Of a stretch of 64,000 nt of DNA, positions 1-8,457 are shown in pieces. Source of the stretch: Oceanisphaera pacifica (GTDB lineage: Bacteria > Pseudomonadota > Gammaproteobacteria > Enterobacterales > Aeromonadaceae). A program made the position numbers and the translations under genes. The stretch spans positions 1-64,000 of the forward strand of contig NZ_JAGDFX010000009.1 in the NCBI RefSeq assembly GCF_017498065.1. The letters run 5' to 3'. The number at the start of each line of letters is the position of its first letter. The stretch's first letter is position 1. The notes beneath the pieces were generated by a model. That model saw only the letters and a program-made list of their open reading frames with translations. It had not been told where the DNA came from and did not search any database.

Positions 1-127
1 AATTTACTTCGGCAAGAAACGAGTCTTAAATTAAGCATTAAGAAAAAGCGTTTAAAAGCAGCATTGAACGAACAGTATCTTTCAAAAGTGATTGAAATGT
101 AAGAGTTTCCTTCATGCTCTTGCCCTG
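1..127 (+). mobile_element. 3' end of an ISAs1-family element (type I), truncated by the window edge
   Basis: Bases 1-102 read as the last 33 codons of a transposase, with the motif KKRLKAALNEQYLSKVIEM before a TAA stop. The terminal inverted repeat TTCATGCTCTTGCCCTG follows at 111-127. A Lys/Arg-rich tail ending in a leucine-rich stretch is typical of ISAs1-family transposases. The same 3' end recurs at 21026-21344, 25800-25903, 44841-44911 and 47121-47181, so this IS (called type I here) has seeded many remnants. Whether this copy is intact upstream cannot be seen. Confidence 0.75.
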
Positions 128-460
128 AGGTCTAAAAGAGGTTTTTATTGTAAAAGCAGGTAACAGCCTACAGGTATGTAGGTTTGCTCTTAACCATTAA
201 AATTTCCGTTCTTAATATTGATCTTTTCGTGGATTTAGCGGGTTTTGTTGCAAAAGAGTAGTATGGGTTTGTCTTAAAAAAGAAAGTTCTTGGCAACGAA
301 ACCCGCTAAAAAATAGAGTACAGGTCTAAAAGAGATTTTTATTGTAAAAGCAGGTAACAGTCTACAGGTATGTAGGTTTGCTCTTAACCATTAAAATTTC
401 CGTTCTTAATATTGATCTTTTCGTGGATTTAGCGGATTTCGTTGCAAAAGGCTAGTGTTT
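120..460. repeat. Two copies of the long palindromic repeat beside the GxxExxY gene
   Basis: Two near-identical units lie head to tail at about 128-270 and 289-455. Each has an AGGTCTAAAAGAG-type left part, a centre containing GTAAAAGCAGGTAACAG and a right arm ending CGTGGATTTAGCGG and TTTCGTTGCAA. The second copy has the complete left arm (GGCAACGAAACCCGCTAAAA). This is a diverged subfamily of the element whose arms elsewhere read TTGCAACGGAATCCACGGAA and TTCCGTTGCAA. No gene is seen in this stretch. Confidence 0.8.
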
Positions 461-482
461 GTTTTTCTTAAAAATCTTGGTT

Positions 483-851
483 TTATTGATTGCGCACTAT
501 TCGTTTAACGGATGCCTTAGGCCAGCTGAAGTTGATAAGCAAACCAAGCTTTAAGCCAGTGATTTTCAAGTAGTTGATTACTTGTGCTTCAGATGATTTG
601 TGTAGGTTATTCTGAGCCTTTAATTCTAGTAGAATTTTTCCTTCGACTATTAAATCAGCCCTAAATTCGCCTACAGCATGATGTTTATAATAAACAACAA
701 GTGATGACTCAGACGCGACGGCTAAGTCTCGTAATCCTAGTTCATGTATCAATGCATTATGATAAACGCTTTCTAAAAGCCCACAGCCTAGTTGACGGTA
801 AACCTCAAATACAGCACCTGTGATTTTATAGACAAGTTCTTTTTCGTACAT
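483..851 (-). CDS. GxxExxY family protein (PD-(D/E)XK_3 nuclease-like)
   Basis: This is a 122-residue protein of the GxxExxY family (PDDEXK_3 clan). The naming motif GCGLLESVY sits near residue 24. It is followed by a nuclease-like core with D at FRADLIVEG and the E-x-K pair in LLELKAQ. The family fold is that of restriction-type nucleases, but its biological role is not established. The start chosen is the MYEKEL methionine: it follows GGAGGCTGCT, and the same arrangement precedes the paralogue at 33256-33627, whereas the upstream ATG at 863 lies inside that ribosome-binding sequence. The gene is an isolated minus-strand gene with copies of the long palindromic repeat on both sides. It shares no operon with the polysaccharide genes. 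Confidence 0.85.
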   Translation of the reverse strand: MYEKELVYKITGAVFEVYRQLGCGLLESVYHNALIHELGLRDLAVASESSLVVYYKHHAVGEFRADLIVEGKILLELKAQNNLHKSSEAQVINYLKITGLKLGLLINFSWPKASVKRIVRNQ

Positions 852-929
852 AGCAGCCTCCATGCTCTTATAGAACTATAGAAGCTAGACGCAAAAGCAC
901 AAACTTAGATACAAGCGAAGCTGCTAAAA

Positions 930-1120
930 ATAGAGACTAAACCTAAACAGATTTTGCAACGAAATCAGCGAAACCCACTAAAAAATAGGGAGCAGGTCTA
1001 AAGACATTTTTGATAGTAAGAGCAGACACAAAGCTTACAGGTATGTGTTTAGCTCTTAACCATTAAAAGATTTCGCTCTTAATATTGATTTTTTCGTGGG
1101 TTTGGCGGATTTCGTTGCAA
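930..1120. repeat. Long palindromic repeat copy upstream of the GxxExxY gene
   Basis: The left arm TTTTGCAACGAAATCAGCGA begins near 950, and the right arm TGGCGGATTTCGTTGCAA ends near 1120. The centre contains AGTAAGAGCAGACACAAAGC, which recurs at 4075 and 36270. Together with 120-460 it brackets the GxxExxY gene. No coding sequence is seen here. Confidence 0.78.
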
Positions 1121-1545
1121 GAAAGTCTTAAATCTAACTGAAAGCTCGAAGTCAGCAGCTGGAAGGAGAGACATTAAGTCAACAAATATATGTCTTGCTC
1201 TGTACCATCAAAAATTTGTTCTTATGTTGATCTTTTCGTGGATTTAGCGGGTTTCGTTGCAAGAAAGTCTTAAATCTAACTGAAAGCTCGAAGTCAGCAG
1301 CTGGAAGGAGAGAAATTAAGTCAACAAATATATGTCTTGCTCTTACCATCAAAAATTTGTTCTTATGTTGATTTTTTCGTGAATTTAGCGGGTTTCGTTG
1401 CAAGAAAGTCTTAAATCTAACTGAAAGCTCGAAGTCAGCAGCTGGAAGGAGAGACATTAAGTCAACAAATATATGTCTTGCTCTTACCATCAAAAATTTT
1501 GCTCTTATGTTGATCTTTTTGTGGATTTAGCGGATTTCGTTGCAA
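1114..1545. repeat. Tandem array of three ~142-bp units derived from the palindromic repeat
   Basis: The junction sequence GTTGCAAGAAAGTCTTAAATC recurs with the right arm at about 1114, 1256, 1397 and 1539, giving units of 142, 141 and 142 bp. Units differ by only a few bases. Each keeps the right arm (TCGTGGATTTAGCGG then TTTCGTTGCA), but the left arm is replaced by sequence with 7-bp phasing (AGCTCGA, AGTCAGC, AGCTGGA, AGGAGAG). The array stops 38 bp before the wzc-like start. The minus-strand ORF through it is just the repeat translated. Confidence 0.9.
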
Positions 1546-1582
1546 AAAATTCTTTTAATCTTTTTAACTTTGAGATGTAGTA

Positions 1583-3787
1583 ATGACACAACAAGCTAAC
1601 ACTCCTCCGGTTAACACCAGCCAAACACAAGAAGATGAAATAGATCTTGGCCGTTTACTTGGCCTCTTGCTTGAGGGCAAGTGGATCATTATCGCCATCA
1701 CTTTTGTCGCTGCCGTCTTGGGTGTTAGCTATGCATTACTAGCCACTCCCGAATACAAAGCAAATGCCCTACTACAAGTAGAAGAAAAGTCCGGCGGCAT
1801 GGCCGCTTTAGGCGATATGGGTGAGATGTTCTCCCAAAGCAGTAACGCCGAGGCAGAAATTAATATCATTAGCTCTCGCCACATACTGGGTGCGGCTATT
1901 GATGAAGTAAAACGCGACATACAAGTAGCCCCCAAGCGTTTTCCAATCGTCGGTGGCTTTGTAGCTCGTCGCCATAGCGAACCACAAGTAGCCGATGCCA
2001 GCCTATTTACCAGCTATGCTTGGGGTGGCGAGCAAATTAACGTCAGCCAATTTAACGTACCCAACAGCTTATTAGACAAAGGCCTTACCTTACGCACCAC
2101 AGAGCAAGGCTTTGAATTATTAGACGAAGATGAAGAGGTTCTAGTAGAAGGCGAGCCTAATCAGTTAGCCAATAACAATGGTATAACTATTCTAGTGACC
2201 GACTTACAAGCTCGCCCCAATACTGAATTTACTATTACTAAGGTCAGCACCTTAAGAGCCATTAACAGTTTAAACTCAGCTCTGAGTGTTAGTGAAAAAG
2301 GTAAAGCGTCAGGTATTTTAGAATTAGCTCTAACTGGTACCGACCAAAAAGATATTGCCAATACCCTGAATGCCGTAGCACAGCAATATCTGTTACAAAA
2401 CGTACGCAGACAATCTGCCGAAGCAGAAAAGAGCCTAGAGTTTTTATCACAACAACAACCCGAGCTTAAAGCCAAGCTAGACCAAGCAGAAGAGCGCCTT
2501 AATCAATATCGTCAGCAAAATAAATCGGTCGACTTAGGGTTAGAAACACAAAGCGTACTCACTCGACTAGTTGATCTAGAAAAACAGCTTAACGAGTTAT
2601 CTTTTAAAGAATCTGAACTTAGCCGTTTATACACGCGCTCTCATCCTAGTTACCAAGCATTACTAGAGAAAAAGCAATCGCTGTTGCGTGATAAGAATGA
2701 GCTATCTGACAAAGTAGAAAACTTGCCTAACACTCAGCAAGAGATTTTGCGCTTAACTCGCGACATGGAAGTAAGCCAAGAGATTTACATTCAGTTACTT
2801 AACAAAGTACAAGAGCTAAATATTGTTAAAGCGGGCACAGTGGGTAATGTACGCATTATTGACGATGCAGTAACTGCCCTTGCTCCTGTTAAGCCGAAAA
2901 AGCCCCTTATTGCGATATTGGCCACTCTGTTAGGCGGTATGCTCGGTGTGGGTATAGTGCTGCTACGCGGCCTGCTGAATCGCGGTGTAGAAAACCCGGA
3001 AGACTTTGAACAAGTGGGCATTAACGTATATGCCAGTGTGCCTTTAAGTGTTGCACACGAAAAGAAAATGCTCAGCTTTCGTAAGCGCAAGGCTAAGCAG
3101 CAGAGCGATATGTTACTTGCAGACTACAACCCGACCGACTTGGCAATAGAGTCGTTACGTGCTCTGCGCACCAGTCTGCATTTTGCTATGTTAGAAGCCA
3201 GCAATAATATTATCGCCATTGGTGGCCCAAGCCCAAGTGTAGGTAAGTCATTTATTAGTGCTAACCTAGCGGCTATTTGTGCACAGTCTGGTCAAAAAGT
3301 ATTAGTCATAGACGCCGACTTACGTAAAGGCTATATGCACACCATATTTGAGCAAACCGTAGACAGTGGTTTATCTAGCTTGCTGAGTGGCAAAAATACT
3401 TTGCCAGAAGTGATAAAGCCCACTCAGGTGGGTAATTTACACTTTATGGCTCGTGGCCAAGTACCCCCTAATCCGTCTGAGCTGTTAATGCATAGCAACT
3501 TTAAGCAGTTATTAGATAAAGTAAGCCAAGACTATGATTTGGTGATTGTTGATACACCGCCTATTTTGGCTGTAACTGATCCTGTAATTGTGAGTGCCCA
3601 AGCGGGAACCACCTTAATGGTCAGTCGCTTTGCGAAAAACCCACTTAAAGAAGTAGAAGTGGCCCAGCGCCGTTATGAGCAAAACGGCATCACTGTAAAA
3701 GGCATTGTATTTAACGCCGTAGAGCGCAAGGCTTCGAGTTACGGCTATGGTAACTACGGTTACTATAACTACGAGTATAAGTCTTAA
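1583..3787 (+). CDS. wzc: Polysaccharide co-polymerase / BY-kinase (Wzc-like)
   Basis: This is a 734-residue inner-membrane tyrosine autokinase of the Wzc/Etk type, which controls chain length and export of surface polysaccharide. The N-terminal Wzz domain has one membrane segment (about residues 33-53) and a second near 447-465. Between them lies a long periplasmic coiled-coil region. The cytoplasmic kinase has a Walker A region GPSPSVGKSF near 548, Walker A' VLVIDADLRKG near 574 and Walker B LVIVDTPP near 652. The last 17 residues form a tyrosine cluster, the usual autophosphorylation tail. No wza or wzb lies next to it, which is unusual. A shorter, kinase-less Wzz is encoded at 45113. Confidence 0.93.
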   Translation: MTQQANTPPVNTSQTQEDEIDLGRLLGLLLEGKWIIIAITFVAAVLGVSYALLATPEYKANALLQVEEKSGGMAALGDMGEMFSQSSNAEAEINIISSRHILGAAIDEVKRDIQVAPKRFPIVGGFVARRHSEPQVADASLFTSYAWGGEQINVSQFNVPNSLLDKGLTLRTTEQGFELLDEDEEVLVEGEPNQLANNNGITILVTDLQARPNTEFTITKVSTLRAINSLNSALSVSEKGKASGILELALTGTDQKDIANTLNAVAQQYLLQNVRRQSAEAEKSLEFLSQQQPELKAKLDQAEERLNQYRQQNKSVDLGLETQSVLTRLVDLEKQLNELSFKESELSRLYTRSHPSYQALLEKKQSLLRDKNELSDKVENLPNTQQEILRLTRDMEVSQEIYIQLLNKVQELNIVKAGTVGNVRIIDDAVTALAPVKPKKPLIAILATLLGGMLGVGIVLLRGLLNRGVENPEDFEQVGINVYASVPLSVAHEKKMLSFRKRKAKQQSDMLLADYNPTDLAIESLRALRTSLHFAMLEASNNIIAIGGPSPSVGKSFISANLAAICAQSGQKVLVIDADLRKGYMHTIFEQTVDSGLSSLLSGKNTLPEVIKPTQVGNLHFMARGQVPPNPSELLMHSNFKQLLDKVSQDYDLVIVDTPPILAVTDPVIVSAQAGTTLMVSRFAKNPLKEVEVAQRRYEQNGITVKGIVFNAVERKASSYGYGNYGYYNYEYKS

Positions 3788-4234
3788 ATTCAATGTTGAA
3801 TGTTGGGTGTTGAATGAAGTTCAAAAGATCAAGATGAGATCCTTTTGCCACGGAAGAACACGGAAACCACGGAAAAATAGGGATAAGATCTGAAAAAAAT
3901 GTTCATGGTAAGAGCAGATACAAAGATTATAAGACAGTGTGTCTGGCCTTTATTATGATAATTTTCGCTCTTTTCGTATATTCCGTGGCAGATTTAGGTC
4001 TTAAAGACTCTTAGCAACGAAACCCATGAAAGCTGCTAAAAAGTAGGGGTAAGATCTAAAAAAGACTGTTGATGGGTAAGAGCAGACACAAAGCTTATAA
4101 GGCTGTATATTCGTTAAGTAAGTTTGTTACAAATTAATAGTCTTTAGTGTATCTAGCTATTAATCCAACATTATTTAAAGTTATCATGTAAATAACACCA
4201 AGGTCGTTTCAATGAACTTTAGAAAGCTATTAAA
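3788..4234. repeat. Intergenic region: 7-bp tract plus two palindromic repeat copies
   Basis: After the wzc stop comes a short heptamer tract (ATGTTGA, ATGTTGG, GTGTTGA at about 3793-3816). A full palindromic element spans about 3847-3991 (left arm TTGCCACGGAAGAACACGGA, right arm TATTCCGTGGCA). A second, degenerate copy begins near 4012 and loses its right arm. The last 120 bases before the flippase are AT-rich, and no confident promoter is seen. Confidence 0.75.
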
Positions 4235-5503
4235 GTGAATAAATTTAAAAGTGGCAGTTTTATTGGTGGTGCTGGTATTTATTTGTTCTCAAATATACTT
4301 AATGCCACTATTCCTTTTGTCTTGCTCCCCATACTTACACGTTACTTAAGCCCTGAAGAATATGGCGAAGTCGCTATGTTTCAGACCTTGCTAGGTGCTC
4401 TAGGTGCGTTCGTTGGCATGACCTTTGTTGGTGCAGCCGGTAGAAAGTATTATGATGCCAACTTAGATAAGAAAGAGCTTGCTGAATTTATAGGCTCTTG
4501 TGTTCAGCTCACTATTATATTTTCACTAACTGTTTTTTTTATTATATTTTTATTTAAAGATAGTTTTTCTGGGTGGTTGTCACTAAAATCAAATTATATA
4601 TTATCCGCTGTGTTTGTTGCAGCTAGTTTAGTTATCGTTAGGTTAAGATTAGGTCAGTGGCAAGTAGAAAAAAAAGCTATAAAGTACGGCACATTACAAA
4701 TATCGCAAAGCATCTTTAATATGCTACTTTCATTACTATTAGTAGTAGTGTTTCTTAAAGGGGCTGAAGGTCGTATCAACGCTCAAATAATAATGAGTTT
4801 AGTTTTTTTAGCTGTTGCATTGATTTTACTAAAAAAAGATAATTTGTTAAAAGTGTTTTCTTTACGAAAAGATTATCTTACTGAAGCGTTACGATTTGGT
4901 GTTCCGCTAATCCCTCATGTAGCAGGAGCATTTTTACTAATATCAGTAGATCGATTTATTATAGGGAAAAAAATTGGACTTACTGAAGTTGGTGTTTATA
5001 TGGTGGCGGTACAGCTCGTCAGTATAATGAGTTTGATTTTTGATGCAATAAATAAAGCTTATGTACCCCATTTATATGAAGTGTTAAAGAGAAATGATTT
5101 CTATGAAAAACGAAAAATAATAATATTTACTTATCTATGGTTTATTTTTATTTTATTAGGTGTAGGTTTGGTTTTTATTATAGGACCTTGGTTTGTTGTG
5201 TTTTTTGCTGGTGAAAAGTATGCTCAAGCAGGTGATGTGATTGGTTTGTTAGCTTTAGGGCAAGGATTTCGTGGTATGTACTTAACTGTAACTAATTTTA
5301 TATTTTATAGTAAGAGAACAAGTGTTCTATCCACTATTACTATGGGGACTGGAGTGCTTAATGTTTTCTTGTTGATTGTGTTAATTAAGTTCTTTGGCCT
5401 TGTTGGTGCTGCAGTTGCATACTCTTTATCTATGGCTCTATTTTTCTTTTTAACATGGTGGTACTCAACTCAGTTAGTAAGTATGCCTTGGAGTTTAAGA
5501 TGA
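4235..5503 (+). CDS. wzx: Wzx-type flippase (polysaccharide biosynthesis / MATE-like exporter)
   Basis: The 422-residue protein is almost wholly hydrophobic and has about 12-14 predicted membrane segments. The N-terminus resembles PF01943/PF13440 polysaccharide translocases, with a GAGIYLFSNIL opening and LLPILTRYLSPEEYG, a very typical Wzx signature, near residues 29-43. It would flip undecaprenyl-linked repeat units across the inner membrane. The start is GTG at 4235; no better ATG is in frame. It is the only flippase in the window, although two polymerases are present. The sequence is AT-rich compared with the housekeeping genes, as is common for O-antigen genes. Confidence 0.88.
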   Translation: MNKFKSGSFIGGAGIYLFSNILNATIPFVLLPILTRYLSPEEYGEVAMFQTLLGALGAFVGMTFVGAAGRKYYDANLDKKELAEFIGSCVQLTIIFSLTVFFIIFLFKDSFSGWLSLKSNYILSAVFVAASLVIVRLRLGQWQVEKKAIKYGTLQISQSIFNMLLSLLLVVVFLKGAEGRINAQIIMSLVFLAVALILLKKDNLLKVFSLRKDYLTEALRFGVPLIPHVAGAFLLISVDRFIIGKKIGLTEVGVYMVAVQLVSIMSLIFDAINKAYVPHLYEVLKRNDFYEKRKIIIFTYLWFIFILLGVGLVFIIGPWFVVFFAGEKYAQAGDVIGLLALGQGFRGMYLTVTNFIFYSKRTSVLSTITMGTGVLNVFLLIVLIKFFGLVGAAVAYSLSMALFFFLTWWYSTQLVSMPWSLR

Positions 5504-6021
5504 TCTTGAATGCTATTAAGTTTATTAGACGAGTTTTAAAAAAAATGCAACGTAAAGCTAGAGTTGTAATTGTAAAAAAGCGTTGTGGCGGTTATACCGA
5601 TAGAGTTCAAGTTGGTGGTCCTACATCTCTAACGAAGAACACATTTTTAGGTGATAATGCAAACTTTAATGGCTTAGTTATTAGTGGTGAGGGTAATGTT
5701 ATTATTGGAGATAACTTCCACTCTGGGCCTGATTGCTTATTTATTTGTCAAAATCATAATTTTGATAATGGAAGTGCAGTTCCATATGACTCAACTTATA
5801 TTCTAAAAGATATTACTATTGAAGATAATGTTTGGTTAGGGAGTCGAGTTATAGTTCTTGGTGGAGCTACTATAGGTGAAGGGGCTATTATACAAGCAGG
5901 TAGTGTTGTTGTGTCTGATATTCCCAAATACGCTATTGCGGGTGGTCATCCAGCAAAGGTATTCAGTAGTCGAGATGTAACTCACTATGAAAAACTTAAA
6001 GCTGAGGGCAAATTTCACTAG
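5500..6021 (+). CDS. Acetyltransferase of the left-handed beta-helix (hexapeptide) type
   Basis: This protein of about 173 residues has hexapeptide repeats through its middle (for example GDNANF, GEGNVIIGDN, IEDNVWLG and GEGAIIQAG). It ends with IAGGHPAKV, the usual end of WbbJ/VatD-type O-acetyltransferases. It probably acetylates a sugar of the repeat unit. The ATG at 5500 overlaps the flippase stop as ATGA and follows a GGAG at 5490, so it is preferred over the in-frame ATG at 5455, which would overlap the flippase by 49 bases. Confidence 0.85.
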   Translation: MILNAIKFIRRVLKKMQRKARVVIVKKRCGGYTDRVQVGGPTSLTKNTFLGDNANFNGLVISGEGNVIIGDNFHSGPDCLFICQNHNFDNGSAVPYDSTYILKDITIEDNVWLGSRVIVLGGATIGEGAIIQAGSVVVSDIPKYAIAGGHPAKVFSSRDVTHYEKLKAEGKFH

Positions 6022-6107
6022 TGTTGTATGAGCCTTGTAAAAAACTGTTTTTTTTTTGTGGTGTTTGAAATCATTAATTTTGTTAACTATATTTTTGGGA
6101 CTCTATT

Positions 6108-7298
6108 ATGAATTCTATTCTCAGTTTAATTGGTAGGGAGCAAGCGCTGTTTACTACTGATATAGAAAAAAGCGAAGAGGATTTATCTACTAAGGTAGAG
6201 GCTTCGCGATTTCTAGTATTAGGCGGTGCAGGCTCTATCGGCCAAGCAGTCACCAAAGAAATCTTCAAACGGAACCCTCAAAAGATACATGTAGTAGATA
6301 TCAGTGAAAATAATCTAGTTGAGCTAGTTCGAGATCTGCGCAGTTCGTTTGGTTATATCAATGGTGACTTTCAAACATTTGCTTTAGATATTGGCTCCAC
6401 TGAATACGATGCCTTCTTTAAGGCTGATGGACAGTTTGACTATGTACTTAACCTATCCGCCCTCAAACATGTGCGCAGCGAAAAAGACCCATATACTCTG
6501 ATGCGTATGATTGATGTTAACGTGTTTAACACCGATAAAACTTTACAGCAGGCAATTGAAGCTGGTGCAAAAAAATACTTCTGTGTTTCCACTGATAAGG
6601 CAGCTAACCCAGTCAATATGATGGGTGCTTCAAAGCGCATAATGGAAATGTTTTTAATGCGTCGCAGCCTAGATATCAATATCTCAACTGCTAGGTTTGC
6701 CAACGTGGCTTTCTCTGATGGCTCACTTCTGCATGGCTTCAATCAACGTTTAGAAAAACGCCAACCAATAGTGGCCCCCAATGACATAAAACGTTACTTC
6801 GTGACGCCTCAAGAGGCGGGTGAATTATGTTTGATGTCATGTGTTTTTGGTGAAAATCGTGATATTTTCTTCCCTAAGCTTAGTGAAAGCTTACATCTCA
6901 TCTCTTTCGCCGATATAGCAGTAAAGTACCTTAAACAAAAAGGCTATGAGCCAGTACTTTGTGCCGATGAAGATGAAGCGCGTGAATTGGCGAAAACACT
7001 ACCGGAGCAAGGTAAGTGGCCTTGTTTATTCACAGGGAGCGACACCACCGGTGAAAAAGATTTTGAAGAGTTTTTTACTGACCAAGAAGTCCTTGATATG
7101 GAGCGCTTCCACAGCCTCGGCATTATAAAAAATGAAGCTGAATTTGATCAAGATTTGCTCACTGAATTTGAGGTGAGCATCAAGGCAATGAAATCTGATT
7201 TGGCCTGGGAAAAACAAGATATTGTTGAGCTTTTCTTTAACATGATTCCCGACTTTGGACATAAAGAGACCGGAAAATATCTCGATAGCAAGATGTGA
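6108..7298 (+). CDS. legB: Nucleotide-sugar 4,6-dehydratase, LegB-like
   Basis: This 396-residue short-chain dehydrogenase/reductase is of the PseB/LegB/FlaA1 type. A short N-terminal extension precedes the Rossmann motif GGAGSIG (residues 39-45). Further on come LKHVRSEKDP and STDKAANPVNMMGASKR, where MxxxK replaces the usual YxxxK as in inner-membrane-type dehydratases. It would convert an NDP-GlcNAc to the 4-keto-6-deoxy sugar. It is the first gene of the run legB-legC-legG-formyltransferase-PIG-L-neuB-neuD-ptmE-neuA. That context favours the legionaminic route over pseudaminic acid, since the next aminotransferase is LegC-like and a NeuC-type epimerase is present. Confidence 0.85.
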   Translation: MNSILSLIGREQALFTTDIEKSEEDLSTKVEASRFLVLGGAGSIGQAVTKEIFKRNPQKIHVVDISENNLVELVRDLRSSFGYINGDFQTFALDIGSTEYDAFFKADGQFDYVLNLSALKHVRSEKDPYTLMRMIDVNVFNTDKTLQQAIEAGAKKYFCVSTDKAANPVNMMGASKRIMEMFLMRRSLDINISTARFANVAFSDGSLLHGFNQRLEKRQPIVAPNDIKRYFVTPQEAGELCLMSCVFGENRDIFFPKLSESLHLISFADIAVKYLKQKGYEPVLCADEDEARELAKTLPEQGKWPCLFTGSDTTGEKDFEEFFTDQEVLDMERFHSLGIIKNEAEFDQDLLTEFEVSIKAMKSDLAWEKQDIVELFFNMIPDFGHKETGKYLDSKM

Positions 7299-7305
7299 GG
7301 TAATG

Positions 7306-8457
7306 ATGCACCAGCAACTGATTAATTTTATTCGAGATACTTACGCGACCCAAGATTTTGTTCCTTTGCATGCGCCTACTTTTTTAGGTAATGAGAAAGA
7401 TTATCTAGCTGAAACCATCGACAGTACCTTTGTTTCGAGTGTAGGCAAATTTGTTGATGAATTTGAGCACAGCATGCAAACGTTTACTGGCTCAACGAGG
7501 GCCGTTGCTACCGTTAATGGTACTGCTGCGTTACATGCCGCCTTACATCTGGCTGACGTTAATGCAGGAGACCTCGTTATTACGCAGGCATTAACGTTTG
7601 TAGCCACCTGTAATGCCCTTCATCATATGGGTGCTAAGCCAGTATTTATTGATATTGAACCTACGGCTTTTGGCTTGTGTCCGCAAGCTACGTCTATTTG
7701 GCTGGCTGAACATGCTGAGCTGGATGATGCGGGCTACTGTAGACATAAAGTAAGCGGAGCGGCTATTAAAGCGATAATGCCGATGCACACTTTTGGCCAT
7801 CCAGTTCAATTAGATGAATTTGTGGCTATTTGTAAACTGTGGAATTTAAACTTAGTTGAAGATGCAGCCGAGAGTTTGGGAGCTTTCTATAAAGGGCAAC
7901 ATACTGGGACTGTGGGGCGTTTTGGTGCACTAAGCTTTAATGGCAATAAGGTAATTACTACAGGCGGTGGCGGCATGCTGCTGTGTAAAGAGACTGAAGA
8001 TGGGCTACGAGCCAAGCACATAACGACTACAGCTAAAGTGCCACACTCCTATGAGTTTTACCATGATGAGCCTGCGTTCAACTATCGTATGCCTAACATA
8101 AATGCGGCGTTAGGTTGTGCGCAAATGGAACGACTTGAATTAATGCTCAATAGCAAGCGCATTTTGGCTGTTCGTTATGCTGATTTTTTTAAAGGCAGTG
8201 AATTTCGCTTTGTAAAAGAGCCTGATTATGCGCATTCTAACTATTGGTTAAATGCTGTGGTTTGCCCTAATTTAGCTAGTCGTAATGCCTTGCTCGAAAC
8301 CACCAATGCTCAGGGAGTTATGACGCGCCCGGTGTGGCAGTTGATGCACCGGTTGCCCATGTTTTCCGATGCCTTACGTGGAGACTTAATACATTCAGAA
8401 TGGGCCGAGGCGAGATTGGTTAACTTGCCTAGCTCACCCATTTTAGAGATTGCATGA
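7306..8457 (+). CDS. legC: LegC-family PLP-dependent aminotransferase
   Basis: This protein of about 383 residues belongs to the DegT/DnrJ/EryC1 family. The N-terminus LINFIRDTY and FVPLHAPTFLGNEKDY is characteristic of the LegC branch. The PLP lysine lies in FNGNKVITTGGGG near residue 214. It would add the 4-amino group to the keto sugar made by LegB. The chosen start follows GAGGTAATG at 5-base spacing; the ATG at 7303 is equally possible. The in-frame ATG at 7255 lies inside legB and is unlikely. Confidence 0.87.
   Translation: MHQQLINFIRDTYATQDFVPLHAPTFLGNEKDYLAETIDSTFVSSVGKFVDEFEHSMQTFTGSTRAVATVNGTAALHAALHLADVNAGDLVITQALTFVATCNALHHMGAKPVFIDIEPTAFGLCPQATSIWLAEHAELDDAGYCRHKVSGAAIKAIMPMHTFGHPVQLDEFVAICKLWNLNLVEDAAESLGAFYKGQHTGTVGRFGALSFNGNKVITTGGGGMLLCKETEDGLRAKHITTTAKVPHSYEFYHDEPAFNYRMPNINAALGCAQMERLELMLNSKRILAVRYADFFKGSEFRFVKEPDYAHSNYWLNAVVCPNLASRNALLETTNAQGVMTRPVWQLMHRLPMFSDALRGDLIHSEWAEARLVNLPSSPILEIA

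Noticed and set aside
1179-1493. Minus-strand 104-residue ORF with an internally repeated protein
   Set aside because: It is the 142-bp tandem DNA repeat read through; no ribosome site and no known family. The protein repeat follows from the DNA repeat.
120-1545. CRISPR-like array
   Set aside because: Units are 140-160 bp palindromes with similar centres; there are no 28-36 bp direct repeats with unique spacers and no cas genes.
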